Assembly: GCF_029478665.1 (NCBI RefSeq)
Contig: NZ_JARPQB010000023.1
Span: 1-64,000 of the forward strand
Direction of reading: 5' to 3'
From: Pseudomonas entomophila
GTDB lineage: Bacteria; Pseudomonadota; Gammaproteobacteria; Pseudomonadales; Pseudomonadaceae
DNA length: 64,000 nt
The translations under genes and the position numbers were made by a program. Positions 1-7,176 of this stretch are shown piece by piece. Position 1 is the first letter of the stretch. Every line of letters starts with the position of its first letter. The notes beneath the pieces are model-generated. The model did not search any database and was not told the DNA's origin. It was given only the letters and a program-made list of their open reading frames with translations.

Positions 1-394
1 CCTTCCAGCACCACCAGGCCTGCCCCACGCAGAACACCATGAACGCCAGCAGCCACAGGTAGAACCCGGCACCGAACCCGGTCACATCCTGGAAGGCATA
101 GCTCTGGTTGTCCGGCAACCGGGTGATGCCAAAGCTGCTGGCCGCCAGGTACAGCGCCAGCAAACCGCTGACGAGCGCCAACCGCCGGAAGCGCCGATGG
201 GCAAGGATCGCCAGCGCCAGCAGCGGATTGGCGAACCACTGGTGCAGCCCGAAGGCGATGCCCCAGGGGCCGTACAGCACCATCTGCAACGCCGGCATGT
301 GCCGCCCGGCGCCCATCAGGGCACCGTCGAAAGCCAGGCTCAGCAGATACAGGGCCAGGCTGGTGGTCAGGTAGAAAGCGGGCAAGTGAGGCAC
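1..394 (-). CDS. Small integral membrane protein, partial (3' end outside window)
   Basis: Reading leftwards from a GTG at 394, the frame stays open to the window edge and encodes a hydrophobic protein. It shares blocks with the neighbouring upstream gene (474-1034): LPAF, FDGxLMGA, HMPALQ, GPWGIAFG, WFANPLL and RHFRRLAL-like stretches. The two are therefore tandem paralogues. Hydrophobic segments alternate with short basic loops (AHRRFRRLAL), as expected for a multi-pass inner-membrane protein. No in-frame ATG lies near 394, so GTG is the only plausible start. The ribosome-binding site is weak. I do not recognise a characterised family, so function is unknown. The C-terminus is missing because the window begins here. 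Confidence 0.55.
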   Translation of the reverse strand, partial: MPHLPAFYLTTSLALYLLSLAFDGALMGAGRHMPALQMVLYGPWGIAFGLHQWFANPLLALAILAHRRFRRLALVSGLLALYLAASSFGITRLPDNQSYAFQDVTGFGAGFYLWLLAFMVFCVGQAWWCWK

Positions 395-473
395 CTGGTG
401 AAAACGGACAGAGTGCGACCTTATCCCAGCCTGCCCCCTGTATCCAAACCCGATGGCGAGACACGGCGCACCT

Positions 474-1034
474 TCAGCCTGCCTCTGCCGGCTCGATCGC
501 CTCGGCATGACTGGTCGGCTGGACGCGCAGGCTCGGCATCTGCGTCCCCGCATAGATCGTCGCCACCAGGGCCACGATCAGCACGCCATCGAACCAGCGC
601 CAGCGCGGGACATCCATTGCCGCGTGCACCTTCCGGCACCACCAGGCCTGCCCGGCGCAGAACACCAGGATCGCCAGTGTCCACAGATAGTAGCCGGCGC
701 CAAAGCCGGTCAGGGGCAGGAAGTCATAGCTGCGGTTGTCCGGCACCCGCTCGATGCCCAGGCAGCTGAGCGCCAGGCCCAGCGCGATCACCCCGGCGCC
801 GAGCGCCAGCCGGCGAAAACGCCGATGGGCGAGTACCGCCAGCCCCAACAGCGGGTTGGCGAACCACTGGTATTGCCCGAAGGCGATCCCCCAAGGGCCC
901 ATGAGGAGGATTTGCAACGCCGGCATATGCCCGTCGGCGCCCATCAGGATTCCGTCGAAACACAGGCACAGCAAGAACAGCAACAGCGTGAACGTCACAT
1001 GGAAAGCAGGCAAAGCGAAGGCTCCATCCAACAT
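474..1034 (-). CDS. Small integral membrane protein, paralogue of the preceding gene
   Basis: The product is about 186 residues with roughly five hydrophobic stretches (for example FTLLLFLLCLCF, LAVLAHRRF followed by LALGAGVIALGLAL, YLWTLAILVFCAGQAWW, and GVLIVALVATIYAG). It is an inner-membrane protein of unknown function. The start at 1034 (MLDGAF) was chosen because it aligns with the N-terminus of the paralogue at 1-394; a TTG eight codons upstream (1058) is possible. The two copies lie head-to-tail 79 bases apart and keep the same core motifs, so a local duplication is inferred. Confidence 0.6.
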   Translation of the reverse strand: MLDGAFALPAFHVTFTLLLFLLCLCFDGILMGADGHMPALQILLMGPWGIAFGQYQWFANPLLGLAVLAHRRFRRLALGAGVIALGLALSCLGIERVPDNRSYDFLPLTGFGAGYYLWTLAILVFCAGQAWWCRKVHAAMDVPRWRWFDGVLIVALVATIYAGTQMPSLRVQPTSHAEAIEPAEAG

Positions 1035-1065
1035 CAGAAAAGCGCGTCCATGACGCAATCGGGCA

Positions 1066-1629
1066 TCAGGCCACAGGCGGTTCGAGCAGCAACCCGTAGA
1101 GCCCCGAATCGGACAACTCCCCCGCCACGCACCAGCGCGCGCGCAAAGTGCCTTCGAGCACGAAGCCCTGGCGTTCGAGGGTGCGCGCCGAGCCCAGGTT
1201 GCGCGGGTCGATCTCCGCCTCCAGGCGACGCAGGTGCAGGGTATGGGCGAGGTAGTCGATGAAACAGGTCAGGGCCTCGTCCATATAGCCCCGGCCCTGG
1301 GCGGACTTGGCCAGGCAGTAGCCGATCTCGCCACGGCGCGAACCCTCCTCCAGGTTGAACAGCTGGACCATGCCGATCAGCTCGCCGTTGTCGCGGCGGT
1401 ACATGCCCAGCTTGAGCATCTGGCCGGCGGCATAGGCTTCGCGGTCGGCGGCCAGGGCGCTTTCGGCCTCGGCCAGGGTCTGCCAGGGGGCGTGGTACCA
1501 GTAACGCATCACTTCCGGGTCGGCCATGATGGTCAGCCACTGCTGCGCATCGCCATGGCGCATGGGGCGCAGCTGCAGGCGTGGGCTGTCGAGGCACAGG
1601 TCGCTGGGGAAACTGCGGGGGTGAGGCAC
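1066..1629 (-). CDS. GNAT-family N-acetyltransferase (RimJ/RimL-like)
   Basis: The 187-residue protein has the layout of the RimJ/RimL branch of GNAT acetyltransferases: an N-terminal LRLRP-like strand (SPRLQLRPMRHGDA), EIGYCLAKSAQGRGYMDEAL as the acetyl-CoA-binding Q/R-x-x-G-x-G/A region, and a C-terminal NLGSARTLERQGFVLEG block typical of the family. Such enzymes transfer acetyl groups from acetyl-CoA to protein N-termini or small-molecule amines; the substrate is not readable from sequence. The frame runs further upstream into the decarboxylase gene, but GTG 1629 has AGGAG seven bases before it and is the sensible start. The gene follows the decarboxylase in the same direction after 92 bases. 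Confidence 0.85.
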   Translation of the reverse strand: MPHPRSFPSDLCLDSPRLQLRPMRHGDAQQWLTIMADPEVMRYWYHAPWQTLAEAESALAADREAYAAGQMLKLGMYRRDNGELIGMVQLFNLEEGSRRGEIGYCLAKSAQGRGYMDEALTCFIDYLAHTLHLRRLEAEIDPRNLGSARTLERQGFVLEGTLRARWCVAGELSDSGLYGLLLEPPVA

Positions 1630-1721
1630 GCCGGGACTCCTGTCCGATTGTGGGGAAGGTGACAGTCTAGCGTCAGCGCCGGGGCTGGCATAGCCGCCCC
1701 GGCAAGACTCACCCGCGCGCC

Positions 1722-3134
1722 CTACAACCCCGCCAGCAGACGCTCGCAGCGCGCCTCGTCGAGGCCGGTGTTCATGATGCACAGGCGCATCACCGTTTCT
1801 CCCTGCCAACGCGTCGACACCACCAAGGCAATACCTTCACGCAGGCAGTCCCGCGCCCAGGCGTCGTACTCGGCCGCCTGCCAGCCGCGGCGCTTGAACA
1901 GGATCACGCTCAGCCCCGATGCCTCGATCAGTTCCAGCCGAGGGTGCCTGGCAATGCGCTGGCGCACGCTGTCGGTCAGCGCCAGGATACGCTCCAGGGT
2001 GTGCCGGTACATGTCGCTGCCATGCACCACCAGCGAGAACCACAACGGCACGCCCCGTGCGCGGCGGGAGAGATGAAACGCATAGTGCATGGGGTTGAAC
2101 TGCTGCGACTCGTTGATCTGGTCCAGGTAGGACGCATCCTGGGTGAAGGCCGCCATTGCCTGTTGCGGCTGCGCATACAGCAGCGCACAACAGTCATAGG
2201 GCACGAACAGACCTTTGTGCGGGTCGATGATCAGCGAGTCGGCCAGCTCGATGCCCTGGAACTGCGGGCGCACCTGCGGGACGCAGAGAAATGCGCCGCC
2301 GTAGGCGGCATCGACGTGGAACCAGATGCCCTGCCGACGGGCGATGGCACCTACGCCCGGCAGGTCGTCGATCTGCCCTGCGTTGGTCGAGCCGGCCACC
2401 GCGACGATTGCCACGACCTGCTCCAACCGACCATCGGCAGCCAACTCACCCAAGGTCTGCTGCAACCCCGCTGCGCTCATTCGCCCCTGTTCATCACAGG
2501 CCACGTCGACCCTTTCAAGGTCCAGCAGCCCGGCACTGACGTCGATCGAGGCATGGGCCGCCAGGCCCGCCAGCACTAGTCCGCCGCGCCGCCCCGTGCG
2601 CTCGCGGTAGCGTTGCCGGGCGGCCGCCAGCGCGGAGAAGTTGCCGGCCGTTCCACCACTGACGAAACAGCCGCCCGCCTCGCCCGGCAGCTGCGCCAGA
2701 TCGGCCAGCCAGCGCAAGGCCTGGTTCTCGGCCCAGATCAGCCCGGCGCCCCCCAGCCAGCCGGAGCCGATCATGCCAGTGGCCGACAGCAGCCCATCCA
2801 TCAGCGCGGCGGCCGGGGTCGGCGCGGAACCGATGTAGGCGAGATAGCCGGGATGGTCGGTGGGCACGCCCTGCTGTGCCAGCAGGCTGCCGAACACATC
2901 GAGCGCGGCAGGTAGCCCCAGCCCGGCCGCGCTGATGGGGTGGCCGACGCGCTGCTCGACGGCGTGGCTGATGGCCGACGCTTCGTCCGGGGCCGACAGC
3001 TCGCCCCGTGGTCGGCTCAGCGCCTGGCGCAGCGCTTCCAGCATCAGGTCGATATCGCCGGCGGCGAGGTTGCCCTCGCCGATGGTGGGTAGAAGCCGTG
3101 GCGGGTCCATGGCGATTGGTTTGCGCATTTGCAT
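1722..3134 (-). CDS. Group II pyridoxal-phosphate-dependent decarboxylase
   Basis: About 470 residues with the features of the glutamate/aromatic/diaminobutyrate decarboxylase family (PLP fold type I). Visible are the PLP-phosphate region FVSGGTAGNFSALAAAR, the pyridine-ring-binding HVDAAYGGAF (Asp and Ala of the DAA motif), and the Schiff-base lysine in DPHKGLFVPYDCC. It decarboxylates an amino acid, or in some relatives an aryl or hydrazino acid, releasing CO2; the substrate is unknown. The frame extends to 3224, but the extra residues translate a REP element, so the ATG at 3134 (or 3128) is preferred. The gene lies downstream of the hydrazine-type operon on the same strand, separated by one REP palindrome, and could be part of the same pathway. 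Confidence 0.85.
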   Translation of the reverse strand: MQMRKPIAMDPPRLLPTIGEGNLAAGDIDLMLEALRQALSRPRGELSAPDEASAISHAVEQRVGHPISAAGLGLPAALDVFGSLLAQQGVPTDHPGYLAYIGSAPTPAAALMDGLLSATGMIGSGWLGGAGLIWAENQALRWLADLAQLPGEAGGCFVSGGTAGNFSALAAARQRYRERTGRRGGLVLAGLAAHASIDVSAGLLDLERVDVACDEQGRMSAAGLQQTLGELAADGRLEQVVAIVAVAGSTNAGQIDDLPGVGAIARRQGIWFHVDAAYGGAFLCVPQVRPQFQGIELADSLIIDPHKGLFVPYDCCALLYAQPQQAMAAFTQDASYLDQINESQQFNPMHYAFHLSRRARGVPLWFSLVVHGSDMYRHTLERILALTDSVRQRIARHPRLELIEASGLSVILFKRRGWQAAEYDAWARDCLREGIALVVSTRWQGETVMRLCIMNTGLDEARCERLLAGL

Positions 3135-3178
3135 GTCCAAAGTGTCCTGCTTGGTGAGGGTCCAGGCCGACTGCCTCT

Positions 3179-3261
3179 GTAGGAGCGGCTTTAGCCGCGA
3201 TGCAGGCACCGCGGTGTATGGCACCCGCGTTGCGGGTGATCGCGGCTGAAGCCGCTCCTAC
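3179..3261. repeat. REP palindromic pair
   Basis: Two inverted REP units (GTAGGAGCGGCTTTAGCCGC on one side, GCGGCTGAAGCCGCTCCTAC on the other) face each other. The left end of the element supplies the stop codon of the gene starting at 4094: its TAG is the TAG of the conserved GTAGGAGC. Confidence 0.9.
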
Positions 3262-4094
3262 AAAGGCCGGGCCAAATGCTGGGTCAATTCAATGGGGTAT
3301 TCGCGCCGCACCATGCGGTAGTCGGCGTGCCGGTACTGGCGCTGGTCGAAGTCGGGGTGGGCCTGCAGGTAACCGGCCAGGTCGTGACCACCCGCCCGCG
3401 CCGCCTCGACCAGGCGCAGCGCCAGGCCCACGCACTCACCGAAGTCCGGCGTGGCGTGGGGGCACAGCGTCACCACGCCGGAGCCCGCCAGCAGGCTGTC
3501 GAACTCGTCGATCAGGCAATCGTCGGGTACCAGGTAGACCGCGCCGGGCTGGGCGCGGCGATGGATCTCCCGCGCCACGGCCACGTGCGAGCCCATCAAG
3601 GCGTGGACCACCGGCCCGGCACTCGACGCGGCCCTCTCGCCCCCCCCTTCGCCAAGCGCCCCGGCCAACCGCTCGCCATAGGCCCCCGGCTGCGCCCAGG
3701 GCGGCTCGACCCGCCCGGCATGCCGGGCGAGGTACTCGAGCATCACCGCCACCTGCCGCGTTTCACTGGCACACAAGCGCCAGGCGCCCACGGCATGGCA
3801 CAGGTCGGGCGCCGTGGCGGCGGGCAACAGCAGCGGCACGCCGGCCGCCTGGTAGAGGCGCCCGGCCACCCGGGCACATTCGCTGTTGAAGTGGCCGACC
3901 ACCACCTCCACGCCGGCATCGAGCAGGTAGCGTGCGGCCACCTCCGCCATGGCCGGGTCGGCACCGTCGTCCGCCCACAGCAGTGGCAAGGTCGTGCCTT
4001 CGGCGGCTCGCCGCAGCCACTGCCCATAGGCCGCGCGCGGGCCGCTCAGCGGCCCGACGATACCCACTGGGCGCAATGACGAGCCCCGGCTCAT
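3258..4094 (-). CDS. Cytoplasmic periplasmic-binding-protein-fold protein (AmiC/Leu-binding type I)
   Basis: The 278-residue protein resembles the ligand-binding fold of AmiC, FmdD and branched-chain amino-acid-binding proteins. It opens with RPVGIVGPLSGPRAAYGQ, a typical first strand and loop, and continues with VVVGHFNSECARVAGRLYQ (the region where these proteins hold their ligand) and MGSHVAVAREI. There is no signal peptide or lipobox, so it should stay in the cytoplasm, like the amide sensor AmiC. Its ATG overlaps the TGA of the cupin-MetRS gene (ATGA, 4091-4094), so the two are translationally coupled. It is shorter than usual (about 350-380 residues). Its role, as ligand sensor or a recruited enzyme, is open. 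Confidence 0.7.
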   Translation of the reverse strand: MSRGSSLRPVGIVGPLSGPRAAYGQWLRRAAEGTTLPLLWADDGADPAMAEVAARYLLDAGVEVVVGHFNSECARVAGRLYQAAGVPLLLPAATAPDLCHAVGAWRLCASETRQVAVMLEYLARHAGRVEPPWAQPGAYGERLAGALGEGGGERAASSAGPVVHALMGSHVAVAREIHRRAQPGAVYLVPDDCLIDEFDSLLAGSGVVTLCPHATPDFGECVGLALRLVEAARAGGHDLAGYLQAHPDFDQRQYRHADYRMVRREYPIELTQHLARPL

Positions 4095-6094
4095 CCCGCC
4101 CGCCCTGGCATCAGTTGCGCCAGCGCCTCAGGCGACAGCTTGGGCAGCTCCAGCGTGGCGCCCTGGGCCAGTACGTGATTGCCGGCGAAGAACGTGCAGG
4201 CCTGGGCCGCGTCGTTGGCCTGCGCCTCGATGTTCAGCACCTCGTTCAGTTGGCGGCTCACCCCTGGCATCAACGGGGCGGTGGCATGGGCCAGCCAACG
4301 TGCGGTGAGCGCCAGCAGCGCCACGGCGGTGCGTGCATGGTTGGACAAGGGTTGCCCGGGCGCCAGCAGGTGTTCCTGCGCCAGGCCGAAGCGCCAGGCC
4401 CGGTCGATCACCTGGGCGACCTGCTCGGCCATGCGTCGTGGCGAGTAGGTCTGGGTCGCCGCCGCCTGCCGGTAGCCCGCCATCCATTGCATCAGCTCGC
4501 CGTGATAGATCTTCTGGTCGCTCAGCCAGGCACCGGACTCAGGCACCTGGCCCCCCTGCCGGGCGACATGCTGCTGCAGGCGCTGCACCCAGTGGGTCAG
4601 CTTGTCGGCGAACAGGTCGTTGATCCGCTCGCAGACCTGGTCCACGGTGAAGTTGGTCCTCACCCCCTCGGGCCGCGTCAGCATCAGCGCCATGCGGGCA
4701 TAATCCGCACCGGCCTCGGTGAGGAAGTCCTTGCCCCAGATCAGATGGCGGCGGCTGGTGGAGAACTTGCTGCCGTTGAGGTCGAGCAGTTCGTTGACCA
4801 CATGGTGGCGCGGTGGCGTCAGCCCCAGTGCCAGGTACACCGCCGGGAACAGCAGGGTGTGGTAGTAGGCATTGTCGAAACCGTAGCAGTGGACGATGTC
4901 CATGGCGCCCGAGTAGCGCTGCGCGGCCCTGGCCATGCGGTCGCCGTCCGCGCCCGGCAGTTCGCTGGCGGCCCACAGGTAACCGAAGGCCATCTCGAAC
5001 CAGACGTACACCACCTGGTCCTGCATCCCCGGCAGGCGATGGCGGATGCCCCAGTCGCTGCGGTGGCTGATGCAGATATCCGGCAGCCCTTGGCTCAGCA
5101 TGGTGTGGCACAGCTGGTAGACATGCGCCGGCATGTTCGCCGTCTGCACATAGCTGGCCAGCTCATCGGCCAACGCGCTCAGGCGGAAGAACAAGCGTGT
5201 CTCGATCTTCAGTTGCGGCTGCCGGCCATCCTGCTTGACCCGCGGCTGGGTCAGGTCGACGCACTGGTTCGGCTGGCCACAGGCTTCGCAGGCATTGCCA
5301 TCGCTGCTCTCGCCACAATGCGGGCAACCGCCGTGGATGAAGGCTTCGTGCAGCGCGTTGCCCTGGTTGTCGACGAACACCGGGGTGTCCTTGGCATAGA
5401 TCAGCCCCTGGTCGTACAGGCGCTGCAGGTAATGGTGGACGAAGTCGGCATACTCACCCTGGTTGTCCGGGGTGATGAAAAAGTCCATGTCGATGCCGTA
5501 GCCCTGCCAGGTCTCGCGGATCGCCTCGGCGTAGTGGTCGGCGCACTCGCTGGGGCTGAACCCTTCCCGGGCCGCGCAGGTCACCACGTAGGTCTGGTTG
5601 TCGTCGCGGCCGCTGCCGTAGAACACCTGCGCGCCCGCGCCGGCCAGCACGCGCTTGAGCACATCGCCGGCAATATAAGGGCCCGACAGGTGCCCCAGGT
5701 GCAGGTCGCCATTGGGGGTGGGCGGGGTGGCGAAGATCAGCGTGTCGAGCACCGGCTCCGCCTCGACCGGATTCACCTGCCCGGCATCCCAGTACAGCGA
5801 GTGGAACTGCAACGGCTCGCTGGCGCTCAGGTTGCGAATGGTATGGGGCTCGAAACGCTGGCAGTGAACCGCGTCGCCGGCGTGCACTTCGAGCACCTCC
5901 TGGGCGGTGCGCACCAGACCATGGCCCGCGGTGAAGACGAACAGCTCGTCCTCGAAGTGGTTGTGCGGCTGGCTCTCCTGCCCCGGCGCCAGCGTGCAGC
6001 CCATCAGGTTGATATTGGTGCCTTCAAGATCAACGGCACGCGAGTCGACGTTGTAGAAGCGCTTGGCCGGCGCGAACATGCTGATTTTTTTCAT
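4091..6094 (-). CDS. Cupin / methionyl-tRNA-synthetase-like fusion, candidate hydrazine (N-N bond) synthase
   Basis: The 667-residue protein has two parts. Residues 1-110 are a cupin with the metal motif H44-x-H46-x3-E50 and H84. Residues 115-660 are a class I synthetase related to MetRS: HLGH at 132-135, a zinc knuckle with Cys 257, 260, 269 and 272, and KFSTS at 443-447 in place of KMSKS. The same fusion is known from hydrazine-containing Streptomyces metabolites (Spb40 of the s56-p1 pathway, ForK of formycin). There the synthetase part esterifies N6-hydroxylysine with glycine using ATP and the cupin rearranges the ester to an N-N bond. The flanking N-hydroxylase and FAD oxidase complete that cassette. 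The start at 6094 gives the intact cupin; the open frame further upstream overlaps the oxidase gene. True MetRS is unlikely, since the anticodon-binding tail is reduced. Confidence 0.88.
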   Translation of the reverse strand: MKKISMFAPAKRFYNVDSRAVDLEGTNINLMGCTLAPGQESQPHNHFEDELFVFTAGHGLVRTAQEVLEVHAGDAVHCQRFEPHTIRNLSASEPLQFHSLYWDAGQVNPVEAEPVLDTLIFATPPTPNGDLHLGHLSGPYIAGDVLKRVLAGAGAQVFYGSGRDDNQTYVVTCAAREGFSPSECADHYAEAIRETWQGYGIDMDFFITPDNQGEYADFVHHYLQRLYDQGLIYAKDTPVFVDNQGNALHEAFIHGGCPHCGESSDGNACEACGQPNQCVDLTQPRVKQDGRQPQLKIETRLFFRLSALADELASYVQTANMPAHVYQLCHTMLSQGLPDICISHRSDWGIRHRLPGMQDQVVYVWFEMAFGYLWAASELPGADGDRMARAAQRYSGAMDIVHCYGFDNAYYHTLLFPAVYLALGLTPPRHHVVNELLDLNGSKFSTSRRHLIWGKDFLTEAGADYARMALMLTRPEGVRTNFTVDQVCERINDLFADKLTHWVQRLQQHVARQGGQVPESGAWLSDQKIYHGELMQWMAGYRQAAATQTYSPRRMAEQVAQVIDRAWRFGLAQEHLLAPGQPLSNHARTAVALLALTARWLAHATAPLMPGVSRQLNEVLNIEAQANDAAQACTFFAGNHVLAQGATLELPKLSPEALAQLMPGRAG

Positions 6095-6105
6095 TGTTCT
6101 GGTCT

Positions 6106-7176
6106 CTATCCTTGAGTGATCACACGGGCAAGACACATGGCGGCGTAAGGCGCCATCTTGAAGCCACCGCCACTGAAGCCCGACGCCACCAGCACACCGC
6201 CAGGCAACCCGGGCTGCTCGCCGAGCAGGGCGATGGGTTGTTCGCTGTAGCAGTCGCTGTGGCACAGCGCGCCTTCGGCACTGGCCGTGCGCAGCCAGGG
6301 GAAACGCCGCTCGCCGCGTTCACGGGTTAGTTGCGCGTGCGCCGGGCTGGCCGCGGCATAGGCCTGGCTGGCCGACACCCGCAGGCCGGTGGGGGTGCCC
6401 ACGTAGAAGCCGCCGGTCAGCGGGCACCAGCGCCCGTTGAGGTCGTTGACGTCATCGATGAAGCACGGGGCCGTGGCCAGCGCGGCGGGCCCTTTGAAGC
6501 GGGTGACCTGGATGTGCTGGTTCCACAGGCCGAAGGCATCGCCAAAGTGGCGCGCGAGGAAGTCAGGGGTGCCATTGCCCATGGCCAGCACCACATGCCC
6601 GGCCTCGAACGCACCACTGGAGGTCTCCACGCCGGCCACCCGGCCGCCGCTGCCATCGACCCGTAAGCCGTGCAGGGTGACCGCGTCCTGGTAGACACCG
6701 CCCAGCGCGATACCGGCCCTGACCAGGTACTCCAGGGTCGGCCTGGCGTCCATGTAGCCCGACCCAGGTTCGAGCAGCGCCAGTTCGGCGTTGATCGGCA
6801 ATGCCGGGAAACGCGCGGCCAGCGCCTGGGCATCGAGCAGTTCGGCGCCGATGCCCTCCTCCGCCAGCCAACCGTGCATGCGGTCCAGATCGGGTACTTC
6901 GGCGAAGTGCAGATAGCCCGTACGAGCGAACGGCACCCGCCCCTGCGAGGCTGCACTCAGTCGCTGGTAGAAGCGGTAACCCTCGGCCGCCGCCGCCGTG
7001 GCTTCGCGCGAGGCGTGGGTGACCCGCACGATGCAGCCCGACGCGCCGGTGATGCCGCAGGCCAGTTGTTTCTCGTCGAGCAGCAGGCAGCGCTTGCCCG
7101 CCTGGCTCAGCACATGGAAGCAGGTCGCACCGACGATACCTGCGCCCACGATGATCACATCAAACGGCTTTTTCAT
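6106..7176 (-). CDS. FAD-dependent amine/amino-acid oxidase (DAO family), candidate hydrazine-releasing oxidase
   Basis: 356 residues of the DAO/sarcosine-oxidase superfamily. The FAD motif GAGIVG sits at residues 11-16, followed by the adenine-ribose acidic residue in LLLDEKQ. Near the C-terminus is the second FAD contact GVLVASGFSGGGFKMAP, typical of sarcosine oxidase and glycine oxidase relatives. In the known hydrazine cassettes (Spb39, ForL) this partner oxidises the N6-(carboxymethylamino)lysine intermediate, freeing hydrazinoacetic acid. Its first 17 bases overlap the end of the N-hydroxylase gene and it stops 11 bases before the cupin-MetRS start, so the three are one operon. Function in N-N metabolism is inferred from the trio, not from the oxidase alone. 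Confidence 0.82.
   Translation of the reverse strand: MKKPFDVIIVGAGIVGATCFHVLSQAGKRCLLLDEKQLACGITGASGCIVRVTHASREATAAAAEGYRFYQRLSAASQGRVPFARTGYLHFAEVPDLDRMHGWLAEEGIGAELLDAQALAARFPALPINAELALLEPGSGYMDARPTLEYLVRAGIALGGVYQDAVTLHGLRVDGSGGRVAGVETSSGAFEAGHVVLAMGNGTPDFLARHFGDAFGLWNQHIQVTRFKGPAALATAPCFIDDVNDLNGRWCPLTGGFYVGTPTGLRVSASQAYAAASPAHAQLTRERGERRFPWLRTASAEGALCHSDCYSEQPIALLGEQPGLPGGVLVASGFSGGGFKMAPYAAMCLARVITQG

Noticed and set aside
3135..3224. 30-residue N-terminal extension of the decarboxylase
   Set aside because: It translates the REP element (RLKPLLQ); the downstream ATG pair is the sensible start.
4091..6094. Housekeeping methionyl-tRNA synthetase
   Set aside because: Fused N-terminal cupin, KFSTS instead of KMSKS, no C-terminal tRNA-binding domain, and operon context of secondary metabolism.
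3932..6115. 727-codon plus-strand frame opposite the cupin-MetRS gene
   Set aside because: No recognisable domain; His/Gln/Gly-rich composition typical of antisense frames in high-GC genes. The minus strand has clear motifs.
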